The notes under the pieces were generated by a model. It made no database searches. It saw only the letters and a program-made list of their open reading frames with translations, and was not told where the DNA came from. A stretch of 64,000 bases of DNA from assembly GCA_021732995.1 (NCBI GenBank), contig JAKFWA010000092.1, forward strand, positions 1 to 64,000, given 5' to 3'. A program made the position numbers and the translations under genes. Position 1 is the first letter of the stretch. Every line of letters starts with the position of its first letter. This stretch comes from Planctomycetaceae bacterium (GTDB lineage: Bacteria > Planctomycetota > Planctomycetia > Planctomycetales > Planctomycetaceae). Shown piece after piece: positions 1 to 8,186 of the stretch.

Positions 1-79
1 GGCCAAAGGCCAAGTCCGACACACTGAATGCCACGACCAACCCAACCGCCAACATCGAAATCCAAATCCGAGTCTTCAT
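1..79 (-). CDS. Exported protein, N-terminal fragment only
   Basis: Only the first 26 codons lie in the window; the gene runs off the left edge. The ATG at 79 opens a classic signal peptide: two basic residues near the start (MKTR), then a hydrophobic stretch of Ile, Met, Leu, Ala, Val and Phe, ending in small residues. No mature domain is visible, so no function can be given. It has the same orientation as the gene at 146-1093 and begins 67 bases after that gene ends, so the two could be cotranscribed. Confidence 0.5.
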   Translation of the reverse strand, partial: MKTRIWISMLAVGLVVAFSVSDLAFG

Positions 80-145
80 TACCTGTCTCCCGTCATGATT
101 CGTGAATGATTCTCAATACCACTGACCCATGCTGCGTGCCGGAAA

Positions 146-1093
146 TCACTTCCCGGGCGCGGGCGGGCGTCGGACGACGCGCACTGAGGTATCGGGCAAC
201 AGTTCGTTGCCAACGACGAGACTGGTCGAATCAATTTGGAAGGAGTCTGGACTGATCGGCGTCACCGTGCGAGTGACGGAAACGCCTTCACCAGCGGGAG
301 TTACTCCTTCAGCCTTCAGCACCCAGACATCTTCGACCGGAGTCCAGGTTGCTTCTGTAAAGGCTCCGCTGTGGTCGAAGGCCCACGAGCGAATTGTGCG
401 TCGCAGGCCGTCCCAGCCAATCCGCTGGGTCCCCTTGAGTTCGCCGCGACGGGACTTCACCACGTAATCTTGCAGCAGGTAGTTGCCATCCTCAGACCAG
501 CGGCAATCGGTTTCCACGCGTCCCTCGGGACTCTCATCAACCCAATGCCCAACGAGCCATTCGAGTTGCTGCAACTGCTCGTGTGCTGTCGCACCAGATT
601 CATCCGGTGGGAAATCACGGACGCTGCCGATCAACCACTTTCCGTCGCGTTTCAAATGTACGACAGAGTAAGCACTCCACGACCCCGGCTCTTCGGGAGT
701 CAGCGTTGTCGCACTGAACCCGTCTTCGACCGCTACGTCGGGACTGAGTTGCCGCAGCGACCTGATGTCAACTTCGATGTGGGCTTTGGGGAACTCTTTG
801 AAGAGCGCTGCGAAGCGAGCTTCGATCTTCGTTCGCCCTTGCGTGACTTCACCATCCTCGTCGACAGCTTCCGCGTTCTCTGTGAACTGGGCGCCGATGG
901 CTTTGGCATCACTTGCGTTGAACGCTTTTGCGAAAGCAGCGGCAGACGCTTTAAGGCTGTCCAACTCCGTTGCTTCAGCAGGCTTTTTTGACTTGGCTTC
1001 CTGCGACTGAGCAGCTCGAGGAACCGCCATCTGAGAAACGGCGAGGCCAATTAATAGACCCGCAAACACGGCGAACACAAATCTGGTGCGCAT
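146..1093 (-). CDS. Exported SnoaL/DUF4440-like (SgcJ/EcaC-type) protein
   Basis: A 315-residue protein with an N-terminal signal peptide (about residues 1-30, MRTRFVFAVFAGLL then a small-residue cleavage region). Residues about 43-165 read as an NTF2/SnoaL-type cone fold of the DUF4440 or SgcJ/EcaC group (FAKAFNASDAKAIGAQFTEN, and later a WLIGSVRDF strand). Residues about 172-310 form a second beta-rich domain starting EWLVGHWVDESPEGR, resembling lipocalin-like DUF1579-type domains. The ATG at 1093 is preceded by GGAG at good spacing. The SnoaL-like fold is known in isomerases and in non-catalytic binding proteins, so the activity is open; export to the periplasm or outside is inferred from the signal peptide. 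Confidence 0.8.
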   Translation of the reverse strand: MRTRFVFAVFAGLLIGLAVSQMAVPRAAQSQEAKSKKPAEATELDSLKASAAAFAKAFNASDAKAIGAQFTENAEAVDEDGEVTQGRTKIEARFAALFKEFPKAHIEVDIRSLRQLSPDVAVEDGFSATTLTPEEPGSWSAYSVVHLKRDGKWLIGSVRDFPPDESGATAHEQLQQLEWLVGHWVDESPEGRVETDCRWSEDGNYLLQDYVVKSRRGELKGTQRIGWDGLRRTIRSWAFDHSGAFTEATWTPVEDVWVLKAEGVTPAGEGVSVTRTVTPISPDSFQIDSTSLVVGNELLPDTSVRVVRRPPAPGK

Positions 1094-1502
1094 GTTAAAT
1101 CTCCGAATGCATCATGCATTGCTGCCACATCCGTGCGATTTGAACTGCCCGATGATGAATTGAACCAAGGCCCTGGTCGAGCGACCGGCGACGTGAGAAG
1201 TGTGAATCTAAACTGAAGGCCAGAAGTGAACCGAAGAGATGATTGCAGCCTGTTGCGGACCAACGCATTATTGAACCAGAACCCATCCAAATATTCAAGC
1301 AAGGACATGTCGTCGATCGCCTTCGGTTCATCGCCACGCACGTGGTTCACACCCACTCGGAGGTGGCGCTTGAGACGTGGTTGCACACAAGGGCGGGATA
1401 CACTGAACTCAAGACGGTGACAGCGGCCAGGCATTCCTATGAAGGAACGCGGCTTCGTGTCGTCACCGCTCAGACACGCTCATTCATCTGAAGGTTGACG
1501 CC
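1094..1502. other. Gene-free divergent intergenic region
   Basis: This 409-base gap separates two divergent genes and should hold both promoters. I find no convincing coding frame, tRNA or terminator. The only structured sequence noticed is a short palindrome next to the leftward gene, listed separately. Confidence 0.5.
1106..1120. promoter_or_regulatory. Palindrome AATGCAT-C-ATGCATT upstream of the DUF4440 gene
   Basis: Perfect 7-base arms around a single C, placed 13 bases upstream of the ATG at 1093 and just upstream of its Shine-Dalgarno. The position suits an operator, but a 15-base palindrome can arise by chance and no adjacent regulator is present. Confidence 0.25.
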
Positions 1503-3185
1503 ATGCTCCGAATGCTGCCGCTGATCACTTTCTTCTGGCTGCTAACAACCACTGGAGGTGCTGCGGAGCTGGCGTTGCCGCCTCTCAAGACTGACATCGA
1601 GTTTGCCAAAGTTGGCGATGTCAGCTTGACGCTCGATGCCTTTGTTCCGGAAGGAGCCGGCCCGTTCCCGACGTGCATTCTGGTGCATGGCGGCGGCTTC
1701 GTTCGGGGCGATAAGCAGAGCTACATCAAGCCACTGTTTGAACCACTCAGCAAGGCTGGTTTCACCTGGTTCACGATCAATTATCGACTGGCTCCCCAGC
1801 ATCGCTGGCCGGCGTGTGCCGAAGATGTCGAGACCGCGATTCGCTGGGTGAAGGCACACGCGAAGGAACACAAAGTCGATGCCAACCGCATCGCGCTCAT
1901 CGGCGAGTCGGCTGGCGGGCATCTGGTGTCATGGGTTGGCACTCACTTGAAGGAAGACACGCGTGTCACGGCAGTGGTGCCGTTCTACGCTCCGCATGAT
2001 CTGGAGTTGCAAGTCAAGCACCGCAATATGCTCGGCGAGTCCATGACGGGGCTATTAGGACTGACGGAGCTGAACGACGACGCCTGGAAGCGACTTCGTG
2101 AAGCGTCGCCGAGCAGCTACGTCCATAAGGGGATGCCGCCGTTTCTGCAGATTCACGGCGACAAAGACCCGACCGTGCCGTTTGAGCAATCGGCCCGGTT
2201 TCAGAAGCTTATGCAGGACGGTGGTAACCAGTGCGACTTGATCACGATCCCGAACGGCGTGCACGGAATGGGTGGCTGGGACAAGCTTGATCCGAACTAC
2301 AAGGACAAGCTGGTCGCGTGGCTCAATACTACGATGAAGCCGGTCGATGACACGGCCGCAGCGACAAAGCTGACTGAACTTGGAGCCCAACTGACGCAGG
2401 CGGGCGGCGTGATTACGAAGCTCTCGTTCAAGGATTGCTCGAAGCTGGGCGACGCCGAGTTTCGGATGATCGGGCAGCTTCGCGAACTCAAAAGCCTCAC
2501 CTTGTACGGGCAATGCAAAGGACTGACGGATGAGACGCTGCCGCATCTTTCCGGGCTGGTGAACCTTGAAGAACTGGGCACCGACGGTATCCAGGTCACC
2601 GACGCGGGTCTGGCCAAGTTCGCGGCGTTGACCAACTTGAAGTCGCTGTCGTTCTTTCATCCATCCTTCGGAATGAAGGGCTTTGACGGTTCGGGTTACG
2701 CGGCACTGAAAGCCTTACCCAAGCTCGAACGGCTGACGATCGCCGGTACTCCCTTCAATGACAAAGGGATGGCCGCCGTGGCAGAGATCAAGCAATTGCA
2801 CGACTTCCGCACGTGGCACACTTATCAAACTCCAGCAGGTAACGAGTCGCTGACGAAACTGCCGGAACTCAAATCGTTGTGGCTGGGCCAACGGCTGCGG
2901 CGTTACGACGGAGGGCCGAACTCGCTCAGCCTCGATGACCCGACTTTCGATGTGCTTACGAAGTTAAAGACGTTGGAGTCGCTCACGCTGGACGAAGCTC
3001 GGCTGTCACTTGCGGCGCTCACGCGGCTCAAGGAACTGCCGCGATTGAAGAAACTCGAACTTCGCCGCATTGATATCCCGGCGGCAGATATTGAGAAGCT
3101 CAAAACTTCGTTGCCCGCTGTCTCAATTGCTTGGACGCCGCTGACGGACGACGAACGCCAGAAGCTGGATGCGTTCCTGAAATAG
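1503..3185 (+). CDS. Exported alpha/beta-hydrolase (esterase) fused to LRR domain
   Basis: A 560-residue protein. Residues 1-21 are a signal peptide. Residues about 30-275 are an alpha/beta-hydrolase of the carbohydrate-esterase/lipase type (BD-FAE-like): oxyanion motif HGGG at 62-65, nucleophile elbow GESAG at 134-138 (Ser136), probable acid Asp222 in GDKDPTVP, and His254 in GVHG. Residues about 290-560 are short leucine-rich repeats of the Planctomycete type, with TDAGLAKFAALTNLKSL as a clear unit. The catalytic set is complete, so it is probably active on an ester substrate in the periplasm or outside. Leucine-rich repeats usually bind proteins; their role here is inferred. The ATG has AAGG upstream. 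The nearest rightward neighbour starts about 300 bases downstream. Confidence 0.85.
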   Translation: MLRMLPLITFFWLLTTTGGAAELALPPLKTDIEFAKVGDVSLTLDAFVPEGAGPFPTCILVHGGGFVRGDKQSYIKPLFEPLSKAGFTWFTINYRLAPQHRWPACAEDVETAIRWVKAHAKEHKVDANRIALIGESAGGHLVSWVGTHLKEDTRVTAVVPFYAPHDLELQVKHRNMLGESMTGLLGLTELNDDAWKRLREASPSSYVHKGMPPFLQIHGDKDPTVPFEQSARFQKLMQDGGNQCDLITIPNGVHGMGGWDKLDPNYKDKLVAWLNTTMKPVDDTAAATKLTELGAQLTQAGGVITKLSFKDCSKLGDAEFRMIGQLRELKSLTLYGQCKGLTDETLPHLSGLVNLEELGTDGIQVTDAGLAKFAALTNLKSLSFFHPSFGMKGFDGSGYAALKALPKLERLTIAGTPFNDKGMAAVAEIKQLHDFRTWHTYQTPAGNESLTKLPELKSLWLGQRLRRYDGGPNSLSLDDPTFDVLTKLKTLESLTLDEARLSLAALTRLKELPRLKKLELRRIDIPAADIEKLKTSLPAVSIAWTPLTDDERQKLDAFLK

Positions 3186-3482
3186 CCGAGCATATGAATA
3201 CTCACCGCCTGGGCCGCTGGCTGCTGAGGGTCGTCTCTGTGCGCCTGATATCAGTCGCGACCACACGATTGCTGATGAGTCGCTACGGAGTCTTGGTCCA
3301 CAAGCGGTGTCGACCATCAAGGTGAACTCGGATGGCAGTGTCATCACGGTGGGAACGATGGCGTTAGAATTTATTCAGAAGCTCGTCGTTCACACGCAGC
3401 AATCGTTGATATCCGCCACTGACGGAACAAAGAAATGAGGCGATTCGAAATGATCCATGCAGAAGACGGCAAACGAGAATAC

Positions 3483-4460
3483 GTGCAAAGAACCCGGCAG
3501 ACTTTGTTGAGCTTGAGTCTGCTCTTGCTTGTTGGCCTGCAGACCAGTCTGTCGGCCGACGAGTCCAAGGCGGCGAAGTCTGATGCCAAGACGGTAAAAC
3601 TGCTCACCGTCGGCAACAGTTTCTCGGCCAACGCGACTCGCTATCTTGGCGATCTGGCAAAGGCTCGCGGCAACGTCCTGATTCACAAGCCGATCGTGGT
3701 CGGCGGCGCGTCGTTGGAACTTCATTGGGGCAGGGCAGAGCGGCATGAAACCGATCCGCAAGATCCGGCCGGGTTGTACGGCAAGACCAGCTTGAAACAG
3801 GAACTCACAGCTCAGCAATGGGACTTCGTGACCGTCCAGCAGGCCAGTATCAAGAGCCACGACATCGCCACCTATCGACCATTCGCCAAGCAACTCACCG
3901 ACTACATCCGGCAGCACGCGCCGCAGGCGCGGTTGCTGATCCATCAGACCTGGGCGTACCGCAGCGATGATCCTCGGTTCTCGGTCGCAAAACCGAAGGC
4001 TGGCGAGCCCGCGAATCAAGCGGAGATGTATCGGTCGCTGACAGATGCTTACGCGACCGTCGCGAAGGAACTCGACCTGCAGCGAATTCCGGTGGGTGAT
4101 GCCTTCTACCTGGCTGACACCGACGAGCACTGGAGCTACCAGCCAGACAAAACGTACGACTTCGCTCAGAAGGAACCGACCACATTACCGAATCAGACGC
4201 ATTCACTACATGTCGGGTGGCGGCTGACGAAGGACAAGGATGGACATCAAAAACTCGCGATCGACGGACATCACGCCAATCTGGCTGGGGAGTATCTCGG
4301 GGCGTGTGTGTGGTATGAAGTGCTGTTCGATGAGAGCGCTGTTGGAAATGAGTTTATTCCGAAGGGCTTGGACAAGGACTACGCGAGATTTCTGCAGGAA
4401 ACGGCACACAAAGCCGTCGTTGCTGTGCGTACGCGGGAGTTGTCTGCGGGTCAGAAGTAA
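3483..4460 (+). CDS. Exported SGNH/DUF4886-like hydrolase
   Basis: The conserved start of the mature protein reads LLTVGNSFSANATRYL, the GNSFS block typical of DUF4886 and related SGNH hydrolases. Near the C-terminus DGHHANLAGEYL supplies the Asp-x-x-His block expected of the family, so Ser, Asp and His are all present. I prefer the GTG at 3483 because it places the hydrophobic run LLSLSLLLLVGLQTS directly after a short basic N-terminus (VQRTR), a normal signal peptide. The ATG codons at 3435 and 3450 would add a charged extension of 11-16 residues. The family includes esterases and acetylxylan-type deacetylases; substrate unknown. Two other exported hydrolases, the esterase-LRR and the nucleoside hydrolase, flank it in the same direction. 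Confidence 0.75.
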   Translation: MQRTRQTLLSLSLLLLVGLQTSLSADESKAAKSDAKTVKLLTVGNSFSANATRYLGDLAKARGNVLIHKPIVVGGASLELHWGRAERHETDPQDPAGLYGKTSLKQELTAQQWDFVTVQQASIKSHDIATYRPFAKQLTDYIRQHAPQARLLIHQTWAYRSDDPRFSVAKPKAGEPANQAEMYRSLTDAYATVAKELDLQRIPVGDAFYLADTDEHWSYQPDKTYDFAQKEPTTLPNQTHSLHVGWRLTKDKDGHQKLAIDGHHANLAGEYLGACVWYEVLFDESAVGNEFIPKGLDKDYARFLQETAHKAVVAVRTRELSAGQK

Positions 4461-4536
4461 ACGCGTCCCGGCTTCTCCGAGGACTTCCCCGATCACTCCT
4501 CGTCGTACAAAAGTCGCACCATGAGGCTGCACGAAT

Positions 4537-5553
4537 ATGCTAAAACACGTCTTGCTTCTTACACTGATGGCAGTTTTGTCTGCACCGGCGTTCGGCGAAC
4601 CGCCGCGAATCATTTTTGATACCGATATCACTGGAGACGTCGATGATGTGCTCGCGCTGACGATGTGCCACACGCTTGCGGATCGAGGAGCGTGTGAGTT
4701 ACTCGGGGTGACAATCTCGAAAACGAATCCACTGACTGCGAGCTTCGTCGACGCACAGAACACGTTCTACGGTCGCCCTGATCTGGTAATTGGAGTCACA
4801 CGCGACGCGACTGCTCAGAAGCGCGAGAGCAAGTACCTGAAGCTCGCCGAATCGGCAGACTATCCACACGATCTGCGGAACAACGATCCGGCCCGCGAGG
4901 CTGTCGATCTGCTGCGTGAACTGCTCGCCGCTCATCCCGATCACAGTGTGAGTATTATCAGCGTTGGTATCGCTTCCAACATGGCCAACCTGTTGAAGTC
5001 CAAACCGGACGCCCATTCATCGCTCGATGGTCCGGCACTGATTCGGCAGAAAGTGAAGCTGTTGTCGATCATGGCTGGAGCTTTCGCTTTCGCCAACAAC
5101 ACGAACTATCACCTGGAAGCGAACGTGATCAACGGGGTCGGCTTTATGCAGACCGTCGCCGAACAGTGGCCCGAGCAGGTTCCCATCGTCTGGAGCGGTT
5201 ATGAAATCGGCGAAGCACTGCCGTTCCCGCGACGAAACATCAACGAAGATCTCAACTACCGCTCACATCACATAGTAAAAGAAGCCTACTTGCTGCACAG
5301 CGGCCCTCAGCACGATCGCCCCTGTTGGGATCAGAGCAGCGTCTTGTACGCGGTGTTTCCGGATCGGGATTACTTTGGCCTTTCTTCAACAGGACGGGTT
5401 AGCGTCGCTGCTGACGGCTTCACACGTTTTTCCCCGACCAGCAAACAAGGCCAATTGAGCCAGCGCGATCGCTTCTTGACAGTGACGCCGACTCAGCGTG
5501 CTCGAGTTCTCGAAGCAATCGTGCAACTTACTCTGCAGCCACCGGCGAAATAG
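4537..5553 (+). CDS. Exported inosine-uridine-type nucleoside hydrolase
   Basis: A 338-residue protein with a signal peptide (residues 1-20, ending PAFG). The mature N-terminus reads IIFDTDITGDVDDVLAL, matching the calcium-binding aspartate cluster of the nucleoside N-ribohydrolase family (D28, D30, D34, D36, D37). A later stretch around residues 190-200, HLEANVINGVGFMQTVA, fits the family's conserved NxxxD-like region only loosely. Known members cleave the N-glycosidic bond of ribonucleosides to give base and ribose. A secreted form would suit nucleoside scavenging, or a hydrolase acting on another N-riboside. GAGG lies upstream of the ATG. Related Planctomycete exported proteins are often annotated DUF1593/nucleoside hydrolase. 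Confidence 0.82.
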   Translation: MLKHVLLLTLMAVLSAPAFGEPPRIIFDTDITGDVDDVLALTMCHTLADRGACELLGVTISKTNPLTASFVDAQNTFYGRPDLVIGVTRDATAQKRESKYLKLAESADYPHDLRNNDPAREAVDLLRELLAAHPDHSVSIISVGIASNMANLLKSKPDAHSSLDGPALIRQKVKLLSIMAGAFAFANNTNYHLEANVINGVGFMQTVAEQWPEQVPIVWSGYEIGEALPFPRRNINEDLNYRSHHIVKEAYLLHSGPQHDRPCWDQSSVLYAVFPDRDYFGLSSTGRVSVAADGFTRFSPTSKQGQLSQRDRFLTVTPTQRARVLEAIVQLTLQPPAK

Positions 5554-5587
5554 TTCGTTACTTCACTTCCTGACTGATGGTTTCGTC

Positions 5588-6754
5588 ATGGCTCGCTGCG
5601 ACATCTTCTGCACGGTGGTGGACAATCTCGGCGACATTGGCGTGTGCTGGCGGTTAGCTCGGCAGTTAGCTGAGGAGTACGGCTTCCGCGTACGTCTGTG
5701 GGTGGATGATCTCGTGAGTCTGAGTTGCCTGTGTCCCGGAGCTTCGGTTGACGCGACGTCTCAGCAGATCGGAGCGGTTGAAGTTCGTCGGTGGGACGCT
5801 GAGTTCCCGCTTGTGGATGTGGCAGATGTTGTCATTGAGGCGTTTGCTTGCGACCCACCGGCAACGTACATCGCCGAGATGGCTCGCCGAGACGTACCGC
5901 CGGTCTGGATCAATTTAGAGTACCTGAGCGCCGAGGACTGGGTTGAAGGCTGCCATCTGCTGCCTTCAACAGGCTCGGGGACGCGTCTGACCAAATACTT
6001 CTTCTTTCCAGGTTTCACGCCTCAGACCGGTGGGTTGATTCGTGAGCACGGCCTCACAGACGCACGCAAGGCCTTCGACGCTGTTGCGCGAGCCGAGTTC
6101 TTGCGCAGGCTGGGGATACAATCGGGCAAGAACGAGTTGCTCGTATCTCTCTTTTGCTATCGCAACTTGTCCTTACCGGGGTTGCTTGGACATTGGTCCT
6201 CAAGCGAGACGCCAATTCGAGTGTTGACGCTGGCTGGCCTTCCGACGGAACAAGTCGGACAGTGGTTGGGGGGAAGCCTGTCACCGGGAGCTGAAGTCCG
6301 CCGGGGATCACTCACCGTGAACGCGCTGCCATTCATTCCGCAGGAGGACTTTGATCGAATGCTCTGGTCCTGTGATCTGAACTTCGTGCGCGGGGAAGAC
6401 TCATTCGTGCGGGCACAATTGGCTCGCCAGCCGTTCGTCTGGCAGATCTACACCCAAACCGAACAGACACATTTGGTCAAATTAGAAGCGTTTCTGGCGA
6501 GATTCCTGAAAGGTTTCCCTCAGGCGAACTCGGTTCGGCGTTTCTGGGATGCCTGGAATAAGGAACTCGATGTCGTTCCTGCCTGGCGGGAGTTCGCCGC
6601 GGTCTTGCCCGAAGTGCGGAGCCGCTGTGAGGAATGGGCAAACCTGCTTGACCGGGTACCGGATCTAGCCAACAATCTGGCCCGTTTCGTGGAACGAACA
6701 ATGGGCTCCGCATGTTCACGGGGCAGCACCGACGCCAGCGGTGAGTGTCGTTAG
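5588..6754 (+). CDS. earP: EF-P arginine 32 rhamnosyltransferase EarP
   Basis: A 388-residue EarP (DUF2331). The family transfers rhamnose from dTDP-L-rhamnose to the tip arginine of elongation factor P in the cytoplasm, enabling EF-P to relieve ribosome stalling at polyproline. The N-terminal block VVDNLGDIGVCWRLARQL contains D12 and D16, corresponding to the catalytic/structural aspartates of characterised EarP, and R268-G-E270-D-S272 matches the conserved RGEDSF nucleotide-sugar loop. The start at 5588 is chosen because homology begins at once (MARCDIFCTVVDN); a longer in-frame extension back to 5498 overlaps the preceding gene and looks non-family. The substrate gene efp begins 21 bases downstream. 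No rmlABCD genes for dTDP-rhamnose occur in the window. Confidence 0.95.
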   Translation: MARCDIFCTVVDNLGDIGVCWRLARQLAEEYGFRVRLWVDDLVSLSCLCPGASVDATSQQIGAVEVRRWDAEFPLVDVADVVIEAFACDPPATYIAEMARRDVPPVWINLEYLSAEDWVEGCHLLPSTGSGTRLTKYFFFPGFTPQTGGLIREHGLTDARKAFDAVARAEFLRRLGIQSGKNELLVSLFCYRNLSLPGLLGHWSSSETPIRVLTLAGLPTEQVGQWLGGSLSPGAEVRRGSLTVNALPFIPQEDFDRMLWSCDLNFVRGEDSFVRAQLARQPFVWQIYTQTEQTHLVKLEAFLARFLKGFPQANSVRRFWDAWNKELDVVPAWREFAAVLPEVRSRCEEWANLLDRVPDLANNLARFVERTMGSACSRGSTDASGECR

Positions 6755-6775
6755 CCTGGCAGAATGGAACCTGGA

Positions 6776-7348
6776 ATGAGCATTAAGACCGCCGGCGAAA
6801 TTCGCTCAGGCAACGCTATCATCATGGGCACTGAGCCGGCGATGGTGATCAAGACGCAGTACAACAAGTCCGGTCGTAACGCCGCGGTTGTCAAACTGCG
6901 CGTCAAGAACCTGCTGACCGACCGCGTTTCCGAGTCGATTCTCAGAGCCGACGATAAGATCGAACAGATCGTGCTGGAGAAGAAGCCGTGCACCTACTCG
7001 TACTTCTCCGAGCCATTCCACGTCTTCGTGGATTCGGACTTTAACCAGTACGAAATCGACGCTGAGAGCCTCGCCGACCTCGAAAAATTCTTCTGCCCGG
7101 ACATGACGGACGTCTGCGAAGTGACGTTCTTCGAAGGCAAGCCGATCTCGGTTGTGCTGCCTCAGACGATCATTCGCGAAGTTGAATACACCGAGCCCGC
7201 CGTCCGCGGTGACACCTCGGGTAAGGTGATGAAGGCGGCCATCCTCAAGGGTAGCAAGCACGAACTGCAGGTTTCGGCCTTCGTCGAAATCGGCGACAAG
7301 ATCGAAATCGATACAGTCTCCGGCGAATTCAAGCGTCGTTGCACCTAG
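6776..7348 (+). CDS. efp: Elongation factor P, arginine type
   Basis: EF-P binds between the ribosomal P and E sites and stimulates peptide bond formation at consecutive prolines. All three domains are present over 190 residues, and the C-terminal region TEPAVRGDTSGKVMKAA and GDKIEIDTVSGEFKRR is canonical. The domain I loop reads YNKSGRNAAVV, with arginine (R34 from this start) where the lysine-type factors of E. coli carry Lys34. This is the signature of EF-P that is rhamnosylated by EarP. The ATG at 6776 gives the usual family length; the ATG at 6764 would add MEPG. It lies directly behind earP and is followed by a strong terminator, so the pair probably forms the end of one transcript. Confidence 0.96.
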   Translation: MSIKTAGEIRSGNAIIMGTEPAMVIKTQYNKSGRNAAVVKLRVKNLLTDRVSESILRADDKIEQIVLEKKPCTYSYFSEPFHVFVDSDFNQYEIDAESLADLEKFFCPDMTDVCEVTFFEGKPISVVLPQTIIREVEYTEPAVRGDTSGKVMKAAILKGSKHELQVSAFVEIGDKIEIDTVSGEFKRRCT

Positions 7349-7396
7349 TCTGAACATGCCAGCGGGGCCTCGCCCCGTCTGAGATTTGCTCTTGAT

Positions 7397-7431
7397 AACG
7401 GGCGGATGTAGAGATGCATCCGCCCGTTTTT
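7397..7431 (+). terminator. Rho-independent terminator after efp
   Basis: Perfect 12-base stem AACGGGCGGATG / CATCCGCCCGTT around an 8-base loop, followed by a T run. It begins 48 bases after the efp stop. A smaller GGGGC/GCCCC hairpin lies just before it at about 7364-7377. Confidence 0.9.
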
Positions 7432-7583
7432 GCTTTGGTGAGCGGTTTGATCGACCTCAAGTCCACCAGATTGCGTTGATACTGCCACTCTTTTACGAGT
7501 GAGGTGCGAATCGCTTTCGTCACATGTGGGATCTGCAGTTGTCCGATCGGTATTCTGAGTTACTTCTTCAAAGGATGATTTCG

Positions 7584-8117
7584 ATGGCACGTCTCTCTAC
7601 TTTGTTGCGCGTCTGTGGTTTGGCCGCCGCTGTTCTCGGCATTGCGTTGACGGCAGGACAATCGGCCTCGGCACAGGCACCGATTCCTTACGGCGAGGCG
7701 ATCTCACTCGAAAACGCCAGGAAGGTGATTGCGGCAGCGGAAGTGGAAGCGAAAAAGAACAACTGGCCGGTGGCGATCGCCGTTGTCGACAATGCGGGCT
7801 TTCTGGTGGCGTTTCAGCGGCTCGACAACACGCAACTCGGCAGTGTGAAAGTCGCCATCAAGAAGGCGGAAACTTCGGCCAAGTTCCGTCGTCCAACGAA
7901 AGCGTTTGAGGACACCCTCGCGATGGGTGGAGCAAACCTGAAGATCTTGTCGTTGCCGGGAGCGCTGCCGATTGAAGGCGGACTGCCCATTGTTCACGAG
8001 GGCAAGATCATCGGCGCGATTGGCGTTTCCGGCGTGAAGTCGACCGAAGATGGCCAGATCGCTGCTGCGGGACTGGAAGCTCTTAAACCCCCAACTGAAG
8101 CCAAAGCCGCTAAGTGA
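7584..8117 (+). CDS. Exported GlcG/HbpS-family haem-binding-like protein
   Basis: From the ATG at 7584 the protein has 177 residues: a signal peptide (MARLSTLLRVCGLAAAVLG then an AQA cleavage region) and a single GlcG/HbpS domain. Recognisable parts are ISLENARKVIAAAEVEAKKN, WPVAIAVVDNAGFLVAFQRL, and the C-terminal GLPIVHEGKIIGAIGVSGV. Family members include the Streptomyces haem-binding sensor HbpS and GlcG; many secreted bacterial copies have no assigned role. The start at 7584 has AAAGGA upstream at good spacing; ATG codons at 7575 and 7524 would also be in frame but add sequence before the signal peptide. The gene stands alone between two terminators. Confidence 0.85.
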   Translation: MARLSTLLRVCGLAAAVLGIALTAGQSASAQAPIPYGEAISLENARKVIAAAEVEAKKNNWPVAIAVVDNAGFLVAFQRLDNTQLGSVKVAIKKAETSAKFRRPTKAFEDTLAMGGANLKILSLPGALPIEGGLPIVHEGKIIGAIGVSGVKSTEDGQIAAAGLEALKPPTEAKAAK

Positions 8118-8131
8118 TTCGCGGTAGGACC

Positions 8132-8177
8132 AAAAGCCTTCCGGAGTTGTTACGCTCGGGAAGGCTTTTCTGTTTTT
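8132..8177. terminator. Bidirectional terminator between convergent genes
   Basis: Stem AAAAGCCTTCC / GGAAGGCTTTT (11 bases, perfect) with A-rich and T-rich flanks, 14 bases after the GlcG-like stop and just beyond the end of the leftward dehydrogenase gene. The symmetry and placement suit termination in both directions. Confidence 0.85.
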
Positions 8178-8186
8178 GCTTCCGGA

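Noticed and set aside
3181-3437. Stop-to-stop open frame in the gap before the SGNH hydrolase, translating with a protein-like end
   Set aside because: About 85 codons with no start codon and no recognisable family; openness of this length occurs by chance in such DNA.
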